Source of the DNA: Gemmatimonadota bacterium
Lineage (GTDB): Bacteria > Latescibacterota > UBA2968 > UBA8231
Length of the DNA stretch: 58,599 bases
NCBI GenBank assembly: GCA_018673255.1
Contig: JABHDC010000206.1
Span: 1-58,599 of the forward strand
Reading direction: 5' to 3'
Below, piece by piece: positions 1 to 8,146 of the stretch. Position 1 is the stretch's first letter; the number at the start of each line of letters is the position of its first letter. The translations under genes and the position numbers were made by a program. The notes below the pieces were generated by a model that ran no database searches, had not been told where the DNA came from, and saw nothing but the letters and a program-made list of their open reading frames with translations.

Positions 1-27
1 CTGCGCCATCGACAGCAGGATTCTGCC

Positions 28-1431
28 ATGAAATTCACCGGATACCTCCTGCCCCAGCAGCCACAGAGAGCCGACCTCAAGGCGGCAATCGATGACTATG
101 AGGCGATCTGCTACCAGAACATCCTGGCCGTCGTCGAGCGATTCGAGCGGCACGATGGCACCTACCCCTTCATCGATACCAAGCTCGATCTGCAGACGGG
201 CGAAGGCTTTGATGTCGACGACATTGTGCGCGGCAGAGGCACCGTCTATGGCTGGATTCAGGGACGTGGACTGGAGGCCCTGGCCGGACACGCACGCTGG
301 GCCGAGGCCAGCAAGCAACCGAACATTCAGGCACTGACGCCGCGGCTGCGCAACATGGAGCGCGCAGTCCTGGATGCGGTGCAACGACTGCGCCAGCAGA
401 ACAATGGCCACCTGTCCTTCTTCATGACGCCTGAGGGCGAGAGCTTCGTCATCGGTGCTGAGGATACGAAACAACCTCATTCCGCCTCCGGCGCAGGTGC
501 GCCCAGCGGCTATAGCGATCTATTTGGCGCCAAGGGCTTCTTCGCCGCAGCGCGGGACCTGGGTGACACCGAGGCAGAGACCGACGCGCGGAAATGGATG
601 CGGCAGGTCACCGACGACATTGTCACCCGGCGTTTCGCCTCTGATCAGCAACCCCTGGATCCGACCAACCCGATTGAGACGGTGCCCGGGCGGCACGCTC
701 ATGGCGCCTATATGATTCAGCTGGGCGCCTGTGCCCTGGGTGCCGCCACCGGTGACGTCGACGCCATCGACACGGGCCTGCGACTGATCGATCACGAGAT
801 CTCGACCCATGCCAATGTGAATGGTCGTCTGCCCGACTTCGAGGAGGGTGATTTCTGGGAGTTCGTCGGCGATGACAACCTGCCGCAACGCAATGAGGAT
901 GGTTCGGTGCTCAGCGACCCCGGGCACGCCCTGGAGTTCGTCGGCCTCGCCTACAAATTCCTGAGGGCGGCACGACACAGTGGCGTGGCAACTGCTGGCC
1001 AACACGAGGAAATGTCAACGGCGGCACGACCACTGCCCACGATTCTCCAACAGATTTTCCGCCTGGGATTCCAGCCGGACCCCGGTGGCATCTGTAAGGC
1101 CTACGACCTGATCGGCCGCCGGCCCCTGCACACGGATATGCCCTGGTGGTCGCTGCCAGAGACGATTCGCTCCGCCGCCCTGTGCTGGCGCGAGTCTGAG
1201 GATCACGGGTCTGACGATGCGGATGTGGGGCAGGCCTGCCTGCAAATCTGGCGCGACTGTCACAATGCATTCGTCGAGAATTACCTGCGGCCAGAAGTGC
1301 ACCTGATGGCCATCCAGACCCTGGCCATCGACGGCACCGTGTCACCGGCGATTCCCGCCACGGCCGATGCCGACCCTGGATACCACACAGGACTGAGCCT
1401 GCTGGATGTGGTGGAGTTGTTCAGAGAGTAG
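28..1431 (+). CDS. N-acylglucosamine 2-epimerase (AGE) family protein
   Basis: A 467-residue soluble protein with the layout of AGE/cellobiose epimerase (alpha/alpha)6 barrels, which interconvert sugar epimers at C2. An early IQGRGLEALAGHARW segment (near residue 77) and a SDPGHALEFVGLA segment (His300, Glu303) correspond to the conserved G-R-G and catalytic G-H-x-L-E motifs of the family. A later PWWSLPETIRSA segment matches the usual W-W-x-x-x-E-x-I region. No signal peptide is seen, so it is probably cytoplasmic. AGGA lies seven bases before the ATG. It converges on the small membrane protein gene with only 15 bp between them. The substrate cannot be read from sequence; carbohydrate-handling neighbours agree with a sugar substrate. 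Family call firm, reaction inferred. Confidence 0.8.
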   Translation: MKFTGYLLPQQPQRADLKAAIDDYEAICYQNILAVVERFERHDGTYPFIDTKLDLQTGEGFDVDDIVRGRGTVYGWIQGRGLEALAGHARWAEASKQPNIQALTPRLRNMERAVLDAVQRLRQQNNGHLSFFMTPEGESFVIGAEDTKQPHSASGAGAPSGYSDLFGAKGFFAAARDLGDTEAETDARKWMRQVTDDIVTRRFASDQQPLDPTNPIETVPGRHAHGAYMIQLGACALGAATGDVDAIDTGLRLIDHEISTHANVNGRLPDFEEGDFWEFVGDDNLPQRNEDGSVLSDPGHALEFVGLAYKFLRAARHSGVATAGQHEEMSTAARPLPTILQQIFRLGFQPDPGGICKAYDLIGRRPLHTDMPWWSLPETIRSAALCWRESEDHGSDDADVGQACLQIWRDCHNAFVENYLRPEVHLMAIQTLAIDGTVSPAIPATADADPGYHTGLSLLDVVELFRE

Positions 1432-1446
1432 CTGTCGGCAAGACAA

Positions 1447-1686
1447 CTACAACGGCGGGAGACGATACTCCATGAATCCGATGGTCATGCCGAAGAGAGC
1501 GATCATCGCCATCAGGAGCAGGCCGAAACGCGAGTCAATGCGCTCGTTCAGCCGCCGCTCGACCGCGTCGACACGTACGACCAGAGCTCGCAGATCCTGG
1601 CGGATCTCCTGAATATCCTCGCGCAGATACAGAACCCAGTGCATATCGTCAGGCGAAGTCGTCGGCTTGGGGGTTGGATCGGCCAC
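1447..1686 (-). CDS. small coiled-coil protein with C-terminal membrane anchor
   Basis: The reading frame is open far upstream, but the GTG at 1686 is preceded by GGAG with seven bases spacing and begins the protein-like part, giving 79 residues. The N-terminus is polar and proline-rich. Residues about 18-50 form an amphipathic, charged coiled-coil-like helix (LREDIQEIRQDLRALVVRVD). Residues about 55-72 form one transmembrane helix (LLLMAMIALFGMTIGF), followed by a short tail. This resembles small tail-anchored bacterial proteins of unknown function. The upstream part of the open frame overlaps the 96-bp repeats and is probably not translated. No specific role can be assigned. Confidence 0.6.
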   Translation of the reverse strand: MADPTPKPTTSPDDMHWVLYLREDIQEIRQDLRALVVRVDAVERRLNERIDSRFGLLLMAMIALFGMTIGFMEYRLPPL

Positions 1687-1848
1687 AGTGTGTCTCCGAA
1701 GTATACCGGTGGAAGGATGGAGCGGCAATCCACCTTCCTGCACACGCCGTGCCACTGAGGCTCTCGAGCAGCCACTCGTAGCGCGACACCATTTCGACAC
1801 TGATTGATTCGATATCAGCACACACCCAGGCCGAAGCGAACACCTTAC

Positions 1849-2108
1849 AGAAATGGACGCAGCCAGACCCACGCAGAGTGGCGAACTCCCACCATCCGGA
1901 GAATCGCGAAGCGAACCCGCCAAGCCGACGAGTTCACCCTCATAGGGAATGGGCGCAGCCCCGGCCCCCCAGAAGAGGCAGTCTTCACCACGGCGAAATC
2001 GCGCACGCGAGTCCACCCAGTCCAAGGTGAACCCCTCATAGGGAATGGGCGCAGCCCGGCCCCCAAGAAAAGGCAGTCTTCACCACGGGGAAATCGCGCA
2101 GCGATTTC
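1849..2108. repeat. three degenerate tandem copies of a 96-bp repeat
   Basis: Three copies start at about 1849, 1945 and 2041, spaced exactly 96 bp apart. Copies two and three are nearly identical over about 75 bp: both carry CATAGGGAATGGGCGCAGCC, a GGCAGTCTTCACCACGG block and a GAAATCGCGCA block. Copy one is more diverged (AAATGGACGCAGCC, then GAATCGCGAAGCGA). Copy three ends in a perfect hairpin, GAAATCGC-GCA-GCGATTTC (2090-2108). The array fills most of the 438-bp gap between 1686 and 2125. Because 96 is a multiple of three, spurious reading frames run through it on both strands, but none looks like a protein. It is likely an intergenic repeat family of this genome. Confidence 0.7.
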
Positions 2109-2112
2109 GAAA

Positions 2113-2137
2113 GGAAGAGGGGCTTCATCCCTCTTCC
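2113..2137 (-). terminator. hairpin terminator at the end of the Rieske gene
   Basis: Read on the minus strand, this is a perfect 9-bp stem GGAAGAGGG / CCCTCTTCC with a 7-nt loop that contains the TGA stop codon of the Rieske gene, followed by TTTC. A second 8-bp hairpin (2090-2108) lies just beyond. The position and strength of the stem suggest transcription termination, though the T-tract is short. Confidence 0.6.
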
Positions 2138-3876
2138 TCGAAGACCGGGTCGCCTCGATGCAACCGGAGCGCGATCTTCAGAGTCTGGAGCATGGAACGC
2201 TGCGTCGGCGCATGAGCCGCCAGATACCGGGCCGCTGCGACCAGGACGTGTCGCTGCTCTTCCTCATCTGTCCGCTCACCATACTGACGGATCGCCGCTT
2301 CCAGCATCTGGTAGGTGTGGAATTCGGCATCTTCCCTGACCAGTGATTCTGCAAGCGTCCCGAACAAGACCTTCGTGTCGTGCCCGGCAGCGACGTAGTC
2401 GTAGATGAGGCGCCCCGCTTCATCGACCTGCTGCTGACGATTGAGCAGATCCAGATACTCAGCCAACGCCGCTTCACCGCCCGGATCATCAGCGCTGCCA
2501 TTCTTCGACGGCAGCCGTGCCGGTGGGATATTGAGGAACCGATCCAGATAGATCCGCAGAGCCCCGTGGTACACGCCACGCAGCATCTCGGATGACTGGT
2601 GGCGCTTGAGTAGTTGCTGAAGTGCGTTGGCGTAGGTGAAGGTGTGAAGCACACCGATCCAGTCTACGAACTCATTCTGTACGTGGAATCGTGCAACCCG
2701 CAGGGCCGCAGCATAGGCGACTTCGCCGGCCAGTTGCAGGGGTGTGGCCCCGGCCGATACGGCCGTATTGAGGGCCTCAACGATCGCCTCTGGCTCTTCA
2801 TCGAGGATCGTCCCAATGAATCCGGCCGGTCGCTGCCAGGACACTGCACCTGCCGTTGCCACGCGCTCTTCGAGTCCGGCAAGACTCGGGTTGAGCAACT
2901 CCTTCAGATCCACTGGAGTGCGCCACGCATTGGTCTCCTCCGAGCGCTGCGCCCGGCAGAGCTGATTCACCAGAGACGAGAGGACATCTCCTGCCTCGTC
3001 CCAGCCGATCCGGTCCAGCAGTTCGAAGGCCTTGTTGATGAAGTCGACGACGTGGCCCGTGTCGAGGTAGAAGTGATCGGTCGCTGCTGACAGGATCAGA
3101 TCCGCCAGCTGGGCATCAGACCACCCCGCTGCCACGGCCGTGCGCAGGCAGCGTTCGGCGCCATCCGGATTGCGGACCTCAACCAGGTCACGGAACCAGC
3201 GCTTGAGAGCCGCCTCGTCCACATCATCGGTCTCGAGAGGTCGGAGCAGAATCCGCGGGGGTTGTCCGGCACAGTCGATGGCGACGCGCGTCAATCCGTG
3301 GTAGTAAGGACCAATGCGGTCCTCGCCTTCGAGATGGTCCGCCACATTCGCCATGGCCGACATGATCGTCATCCCCATCGCCCAGCCATCACGTCGTCGA
3401 CGCACGCCAAACAAGCCACCGATGCGTGCCATGTCCTGGGGATCAGCACCGGCCGAGATCAGGGCGACGACGGCTTTGGCTGTGATGAGACGGATATTCT
3501 GCTCCATGCCGTCTTCGAGACGACGCAGGCCAGCGGTGATCGCATCTCGGCCGCTGATCGCCGGTGTCAACATCACCCGGCCATCGTTGTTGATCTCAAC
3601 CGGGTAGGAATCCACGTCATCGGCGAACAGGTCGAAGGTGCATCCCGAACGCATGTCGAATCGGGCATGGTGCCAGTGACAGGTGAGCACGCCATCCTTC
3701 ACGGTACCACGATGCAGTGGGAATCCCATATGCGGGCAACGATTGTCGACGGCAAAGGCCTTGCCATTCTGCACGGCCACCATGATGGGCACGGGTGTGC
3801 CCTGAGAGACCACGATGGGGCCCTCGGCTTCGATCTCGGCAGCGGCGCCCACATCGATCACTTGTGCCTGATTCAT
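2125..3876 (-). CDS. Rieske [2Fe-2S] protein with large repetitive helical C-terminal region
   Basis: A protein of 583 residues. The ATG at 3876 has AGGGG seven bases upstream and was preferred over the longer open frame. The N-terminal 105 residues are a Rieske domain: Cys47-Pro-His49 and Cys66-His-Trp-His69 supply the cluster ligands. The remaining roughly 470 residues are alpha-helical and contain at least three or four related units built on an A-G-x(5)-L pattern (near residues 140, 249, 374 and 496). A Y-H-G-x-x-R motif occurs at both 192 and 436. No transmembrane segment or mononuclear-iron oxygenase domain is apparent, so this is not an ordinary ring-hydroxylating oxygenase. The function is unknown; the redox partner or substrate probably involves the helical part. 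Confidence 0.7.
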   Translation of the reverse strand: MNQAQVIDVGAAAEIEAEGPIVVSQGTPVPIMVAVQNGKAFAVDNRCPHMGFPLHRGTVKDGVLTCHWHHARFDMRSGCTFDLFADDVDSYPVEINNDGRVMLTPAISGRDAITAGLRRLEDGMEQNIRLITAKAVVALISAGADPQDMARIGGLFGVRRRRDGWAMGMTIMSAMANVADHLEGEDRIGPYYHGLTRVAIDCAGQPPRILLRPLETDDVDEAALKRWFRDLVEVRNPDGAERCLRTAVAAGWSDAQLADLILSAATDHFYLDTGHVVDFINKAFELLDRIGWDEAGDVLSSLVNQLCRAQRSEETNAWRTPVDLKELLNPSLAGLEERVATAGAVSWQRPAGFIGTILDEEPEAIVEALNTAVSAGATPLQLAGEVAYAAALRVARFHVQNEFVDWIGVLHTFTYANALQQLLKRHQSSEMLRGVYHGALRIYLDRFLNIPPARLPSKNGSADDPGGEAALAEYLDLLNRQQQVDEAGRLIYDYVAAGHDTKVLFGTLAESLVREDAEFHTYQMLEAAIRQYGERTDEEEQRHVLVAAARYLAAHAPTQRSMLQTLKIALRLHRGDPVFEEEG

Positions 3877-3981
3877 TGTCAAACCCCTGCGTGGATGAGA
3901 TAGACGGTCAGATGAGGTCACAACCTGCGGACCCAGTGATCATACAATCGGGACAACCCTGCGCGCACGGGTCCGGCAGAA

Positions 3982-4821
3982 TCACTCGGTCCAACGGTCA
4001 AGGCCCAGAAGCCTACGCCCCAATGGCGTGAGTTCAGCCGGGGCGTTGTTCTCCTCCCAGCGACGTTCATCACCCGGGAAGGCGCTCCCCTGCGGATGCA
4101 GCCGTTGTTTCCACATGGTGACTCGCTGCTGCGCCGCCTGCTCGTCGGTGTCATTCGCCGGGGACATGCTGATGTATTGCGCCAGGCGGGGCCGATCGGA
4201 GGTGTTGGCTGAATTGCCGTGGGGCAGCAGCCGATGCCAGATCAGCAGGTCCCCCGCCTTACCTGGAATCTTCTCCACCTCGAGGCCTGCCAGATCCGGG
4301 TGGCGGGGATTGCGGTCTTCGGGTTGTGCCCGCACCCAATCCTCAAATTCCCTGTGGAAGCCCGGCACGCACTGGAATGTTCCCTGGTCCTGCGCGGTAT
4401 CTTCAAGATAGAGCACACCCTGCACACCAAATGGGATCGGTCGCTTCGACGTGTCCACATCCCAATGGACCATGCCCTCGTGACTCCACGCCGGCTGATC
4501 GTCGCGATTGGGCGGCTTGCAGTTGGCCCGATCCATACTCACCCACAACTTCGGCGTCCCCCAGATCTCGGCGAAGGCCTGATGCACGCGTGGGTGCTGT
4601 CGATTGTCCCACAGCCCCTGTGTCTGATACATCTCGACCATCCCGCCTTTGCGGGCAGGTAATCGGTACCAGTCGTCGGGATCATCCGGATCCATACCTA
4701 GGAAATCCCAGACGTCGTTGATCACAGCTTCCAGATTCTGTGCCGGAACGACATCGTGCAGAACGACGTATCCATTCTCTGACCAGAACGTGAAGTCTTC
4801 ATCCGTCATCAATTTGTCCAT
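3982..4821 (-). CDS. phytanoyl-CoA dioxygenase (PhyH) family protein
   Basis: A 279-residue Fe(II)/2-oxoglutarate dioxygenase of the PhyH type. The iron ligands are visible as His119-Trp-Asp121 (VHWDVD) and the distal His201 (LLPHGNS). Arg210 and Arg212 (DRPRLAQY) are placed to bind 2-oxoglutarate. These enzymes hydroxylate small molecules, lipids or natural products; the substrate is not predictable here. The ATG at 4821 is preferred over the TTG at 4842. The gene is divergent from a Gfo/Idh/MocA dehydrogenase 94 bp away, and the Rieske gene lies 105 bp downstream on the same strand. A second, distant PhyH gene at 18449 is also paired with a Gfo/Idh/MocA gene. Confidence 0.85.
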   Translation of the reverse strand: MDKLMTDEDFTFWSENGYVVLHDVVPAQNLEAVINDVWDFLGMDPDDPDDWYRLPARKGGMVEMYQTQGLWDNRQHPRVHQAFAEIWGTPKLWVSMDRANCKPPNRDDQPAWSHEGMVHWDVDTSKRPIPFGVQGVLYLEDTAQDQGTFQCVPGFHREFEDWVRAQPEDRNPRHPDLAGLEVEKIPGKAGDLLIWHRLLPHGNSANTSDRPRLAQYISMSPANDTDEQAAQQRVTMWKQRLHPQGSAFPGDERRWEENNAPAELTPLGRRLLGLDRWTE

Positions 4822-4915
4822 CGTGCCTTTGGTCTCCCGCAACCATGGTCTTCACTTGATCTGCACCCGATATTGGGCGTGGCAGTGCCCCTGAAAGGAG
4901 CAAATCCTCTACACC

Positions 4916-5950
4916 ATGTCCAGAACTCGACTTGCCCTGATCGGCTGTGGTGGCATGTCCCGCGCCCATCTTCGCCGCTTCGACATTCTCTCCGATCGCC
5001 TTGAACTGGTGGCGGCCGTGGACGTGGATGAATCGCGTGCCGCTGCAGTTGCCGAGCTCGTGCCGGGCTTACGTGTCGCCACGGATGTGGCCGATGTGCT
5101 CGACGACATCGACGCCGCACTCCTGGTCCTGCCCCACCATCTCCACCATTCGATCGCCATGACCTGCCTGCAAGCGGGCAAACATGTGCTGCTGGAAAAA
5201 CCGATGGCCATCACCGAGGCCGAGTGTCTCGAACTGATTGATACGGCCCGGTCACAGGATCTCACCCTGATGGTCGCCTACTGCATGCGCTTCCATCCGC
5301 TGGTGACGGGCATGAAGCAGCTGATCGACGATCGCGCCGTAGGTGATGTCTTCCAGGTCTCCATCTGGACCGAACAGCTGACACGCTATCACGAGGGTCA
5401 CTGGGCCCTGTCTGAAGCCACTCTGGGTGGCGGGCAGCTGCTGTCCCATGGATGCCACTACATCGATCTGCTGCTGTGGTATCTGGGCAGACCCGTGCGG
5501 GGCCACCACATGGGGACCAACAAGGGAACCGAGTGGATGGAGCGTGAAGGCACGAGCAATGTGACAATCGAATTCGAGGATGGGCGCCTGGGTTATCACT
5601 TCGGCACGTGGGGCGCCCGGGCAACACGGCTCGGTTACACTTTCCACGCCCACGGTACGGAGGGGCTGATCGAGGCTGATATCAGTGAGGGACAGTTGCG
5701 GGTGTTGCGTCCGGGTGGCGATGTGCAAGTCATCTCGCAGCATGAATCCGGCAAACACACCGAAAATGAGATGCGCCACTTCCTGGACTGCATTGAGACC
5801 GGTCAGCAGCCGCTGACCGATGGTCCGGGATCGCTGCAGGGCCTGCGCCTGATCTGGCGTCTCTATGAAGCAGAAGATCGAGGCGGCCTGGCCGACCTGC
5901 GCGGACTGGGTCTGGACGAGGTCGACGCAGCCGGTGGCCTGGCATCATGA
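4916..5950 (+). CDS. Gfo/Idh/MocA family oxidoreductase
   Basis: A 344-residue NAD(P)-dependent dehydrogenase. The N-terminal Rossmann fold starts with LALIGCGGMSRAH (G-x-G-x-x-x motif). The hallmark E-K-P segment (HVLLEKPMAIT) is near residue 95, followed by the C-terminal substrate-binding domain with a GGGQLLSHGCHYIDLLLW segment typical of the family (G-x-x-x-D-x-G-x-H-x-x-D). Members oxidise or reduce sugars, inositols and nucleotide sugars. It appears to start a plus-strand unit with the ceramidase-like gene 28 bp downstream and the methyltransferase. A GGAG lies about 15 bases before the ATG, a longer spacing than usual. Confidence 0.9.
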   Translation: MSRTRLALIGCGGMSRAHLRRFDILSDRLELVAAVDVDESRAAAVAELVPGLRVATDVADVLDDIDAALLVLPHHLHHSIAMTCLQAGKHVLLEKPMAITEAECLELIDTARSQDLTLMVAYCMRFHPLVTGMKQLIDDRAVGDVFQVSIWTEQLTRYHEGHWALSEATLGGGQLLSHGCHYIDLLLWYLGRPVRGHHMGTNKGTEWMEREGTSNVTIEFEDGRLGYHFGTWGARATRLGYTFHAHGTEGLIEADISEGQLRVLRPGGDVQVISQHESGKHTENEMRHFLDCIETGQQPLTDGPGSLQGLRLIWRLYEAEDRGGLADLRGLGLDEVDAAGGLAS

Positions 5951-5978
5951 CAAGACGAAACGTGCGGAGACGAAGGGT

Positions 5979-7256
5979 ATGAGAGTCGGGATCCACAAGA
6001 TTGACATCACGCCTGAAGAACCGGTCTGGCTGACAGGTTATGCCGACCGCGACCACAAGTCCGAGGGCGTCTACGCTCCCCTGCATGGCGGCGCCATCTA
6101 TCTGGAGGGGGGCCACGACCGTGCCCTCATCCTGACAGCTGACGTGATCGGCTTTTCTCCCCCTGCCGACGCAGAGACCCGTTCAGCCCTGGCCGATGTG
6201 ACCGGCCTGCTGCCTCGGCAGATCGTGTTGACGGCGACCCACACGCACTGCGCTCCCTTCTTCTCGCCGTGGATCATGCCAGGGCGAGAAGAACCGGGCT
6301 ACAGAGCATTCCTCATCGCGCAGCTGCAGAAGGCGGCTCTGCAGGCCATGGCCACGGCGACGGCGGGCCGTATCGGCATGAGCCGGGGGCATTCAGCATT
6401 CGGCGTAAATCGCCGTCGTCCCGATGGTGAGGACGGCGTCCTGTTTGCCCCCCACCCGGAAGGCCCGATCGACCGCGACCTCGATACGCTGTGGCTCTAC
6501 GGCGAAGCCGATCAGCTGATCGGTTCGCTCACCGTGTACGGATGCCATCCAACCAGTCTCAGCGGCTACGACGTCGGCCCTGACTATCCCGGATTCCTCT
6601 GCCGCCGACTGGCCGAACAATCCGGGGCACCCGCGTTGTTCGCCACCGGTTGTGCTGGTGACATTCGCCCCTGGTTTGGCGGTCGCCCTGCAGACACCTT
6701 TCCGCGTCCCGATCTGGAGGAACTGATACAGGGCGGCGAATCGATGGCTGATGAGGCCATGCTGGGACGTTCAGAGGAACGAACCGTTGATGCCGAAGAG
6801 ATGAAGATCGACCACATCGTGCATCGACTGCCCTACGATCGGCGGATGACAGTAGAAGAACTGCGTGCCACGGCCGCAGGTGGTGATCCATGGCTCAAGA
6901 CCTGGGCTCAGTTGATGCTCGAACAACGTGCTCATGGTGAGCCGGCCGACGCGTGCCCGCACGAGATCCAGGTCCTGCAGTTGAGCCCGGATCTGCGTGC
7001 CGTCTTCCTCGGCGGTGAGATCCTGAGCGAGATCGGCCTGCACATCAAGCAGGTCCTGTCGCCGGCCACAACGATCAGCGTGGCCTACTCAAATGGGTTG
7101 ATCGCCTACGTACCCAGCGCAAATGCCCACCCCCTCGGCGGATACGAGGTAGACGGGAGCCATCACTACTTCCGTCGCCCTGCTCGCTTCACAGCCGAAG
7201 CCGAGTCTCTGATCGTCGAGCAGACGCAAGCCCTGGTAGCACGGCTCGAGTCATAG
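5979..7256 (+). CDS. neutral/alkaline ceramidase-like protein
   Basis: About 425 residues from the ATG at 5979 (GGAG nine bases upstream). The protein opens with MRVGIHKIDITPEEPVWLTG, the 'G-x-x-x-x-D-I-T-P...G-Y' beginning of the neutral/alkaline non-lysosomal ceramidase family. It continues with LTATHTHCAP (zinc-site type T-H-T-H), a YGCHPTSL segment and ATGCAGDIRP, all usual in that family. Classical enzymes are zinc amidases acting on ceramide. This shorter, leaderless version belongs to the widespread bacterial homologues with unknown substrates. The methyltransferase start overlaps its stop by one base, so the two are probably translationally coupled. Confidence 0.75.
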   Translation: MRVGIHKIDITPEEPVWLTGYADRDHKSEGVYAPLHGGAIYLEGGHDRALILTADVIGFSPPADAETRSALADVTGLLPRQIVLTATHTHCAPFFSPWIMPGREEPGYRAFLIAQLQKAALQAMATATAGRIGMSRGHSAFGVNRRRPDGEDGVLFAPHPEGPIDRDLDTLWLYGEADQLIGSLTVYGCHPTSLSGYDVGPDYPGFLCRRLAEQSGAPALFATGCAGDIRPWFGGRPADTFPRPDLEELIQGGESMADEAMLGRSEERTVDAEEMKIDHIVHRLPYDRRMTVEELRATAAGGDPWLKTWAQLMLEQRAHGEPADACPHEIQVLQLSPDLRAVFLGGEILSEIGLHIKQVLSPATTISVAYSNGLIAYVPSANAHPLGGYEVDGSHHYFRRPARFTAEAESLIVEQTQALVARLES

Positions 7257-8131
7257 TGTCCGAAAGCCTGCCGGAGGAAGTACCACAACGGGTCGTGCTG
7301 GACGCCGGCACGGCCCGAATCCTGCAAGCCGCGCGAGCGGATCAGGTTGAGACGATCGAGGTGAGTCTGGACCTGGGTGTATCCCGAACCCCCATCGTCA
7401 CAACGGCAACTGGCCTGCAGACAAGCGGTGGTCTTCTGCGGTGGGAAGACATCGACACCATCGCCGACGACGAACACGGCTGTTACGAGTTGTCCGCCGC
7501 CGGGTGCGAACGCATTCAGTGCATGTCGTCGATGACCGGGCGTCTGGCCAGTCTGTATGCGACTAGCGGCCCACCGGCGCTGCTGCTCTCCGGTACACTC
7601 ATGCACCGCATCAAAGGAGTTCACCCGGGGCAGGATACCCAACTGAAGCTCGCCCCCCTGCCACGGCTGCAGAACTGTCGTGTCCTGGACACGGCCACAG
7701 GCCTGGGCTACACCACCATCGAGGCTGTCCGGCGTGGCGCGGCAAGTGTTCATACGGTCGAACTGGATCCGGCTGTGATCCAGATGCAGAGACGCAACCC
7801 GTGGTCAGCGGAACTGTTCCTGAGCGATCGGATCGATCGGCAGACCGGCGACATCGCCCAGGTGATTGAGGATTTCGAAGAGGATCAGTTCGATCGCATC
7901 CTCCATGACCCGCCCGTTCTTGAGCTGGCAGGCGATCTCTATGGCGGCGCATTCTACCGACAACTGCACCGGACGTTGAGCCGGCGTGGTCACCTCTTCC
8001 ACTACATCGGCAATCTCGACAGCCCGTCGGGCAAACGCACGGTGCCCGGCGTCATCCTGCGCCTGGAAGAAGCCGGTTTCACCGATGTGAAGCGGCGTCC
8101 CGAAGCCTTCGGGGTCAGCGCACGAGCCTGA
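7256..8131 (+). CDS. SAM-dependent methyltransferase of archaeal type (COG2521-like)
   Basis: A 291-residue protein starting at a GTG that overlaps the preceding stop (TAGTG). The C-terminal half is a class I methyltransferase fold: motif I is VLDTATGLGYTTIEA, the acidic end of strand 2 is VHTVELDPAV, and FDRILHDPP resembles motif IV. The N-terminal part contains MHRIKGVHPGQDTQLK, which resembles the M-H-R...D-P...D-T...K signature I associate with predicted methyltransferases found mainly in archaea. Substrate unknown. It is probably co-transcribed with the dehydrogenase and the ceramidase-like gene. The methyltransferase call is firm; the COG2521 subfamily is by recall. Confidence 0.7.
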   Translation: MSESLPEEVPQRVVLDAGTARILQAARADQVETIEVSLDLGVSRTPIVTTATGLQTSGGLLRWEDIDTIADDEHGCYELSAAGCERIQCMSSMTGRLASLYATSGPPALLLSGTLMHRIKGVHPGQDTQLKLAPLPRLQNCRVLDTATGLGYTTIEAVRRGAASVHTVELDPAVIQMQRRNPWSAELFLSDRIDRQTGDIAQVIEDFEEDQFDRILHDPPVLELAGDLYGGAFYRQLHRTLSRRGHLFHYIGNLDSPSGKRTVPGVILRLEEAGFTDVKRRPEAFGVSARA

Positions 8132-8146
8132 GTCTCAGTCCTCGAG

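Noticed and set aside
1804..2346. 180-codon plus-strand frame over the repeat region and the Rieske 3' end
   Set aside because: It is kept open by the 96-bp repeat period and by overlap with the Rieske gene on the other strand; the sequence is low-complexity and not protein-like.
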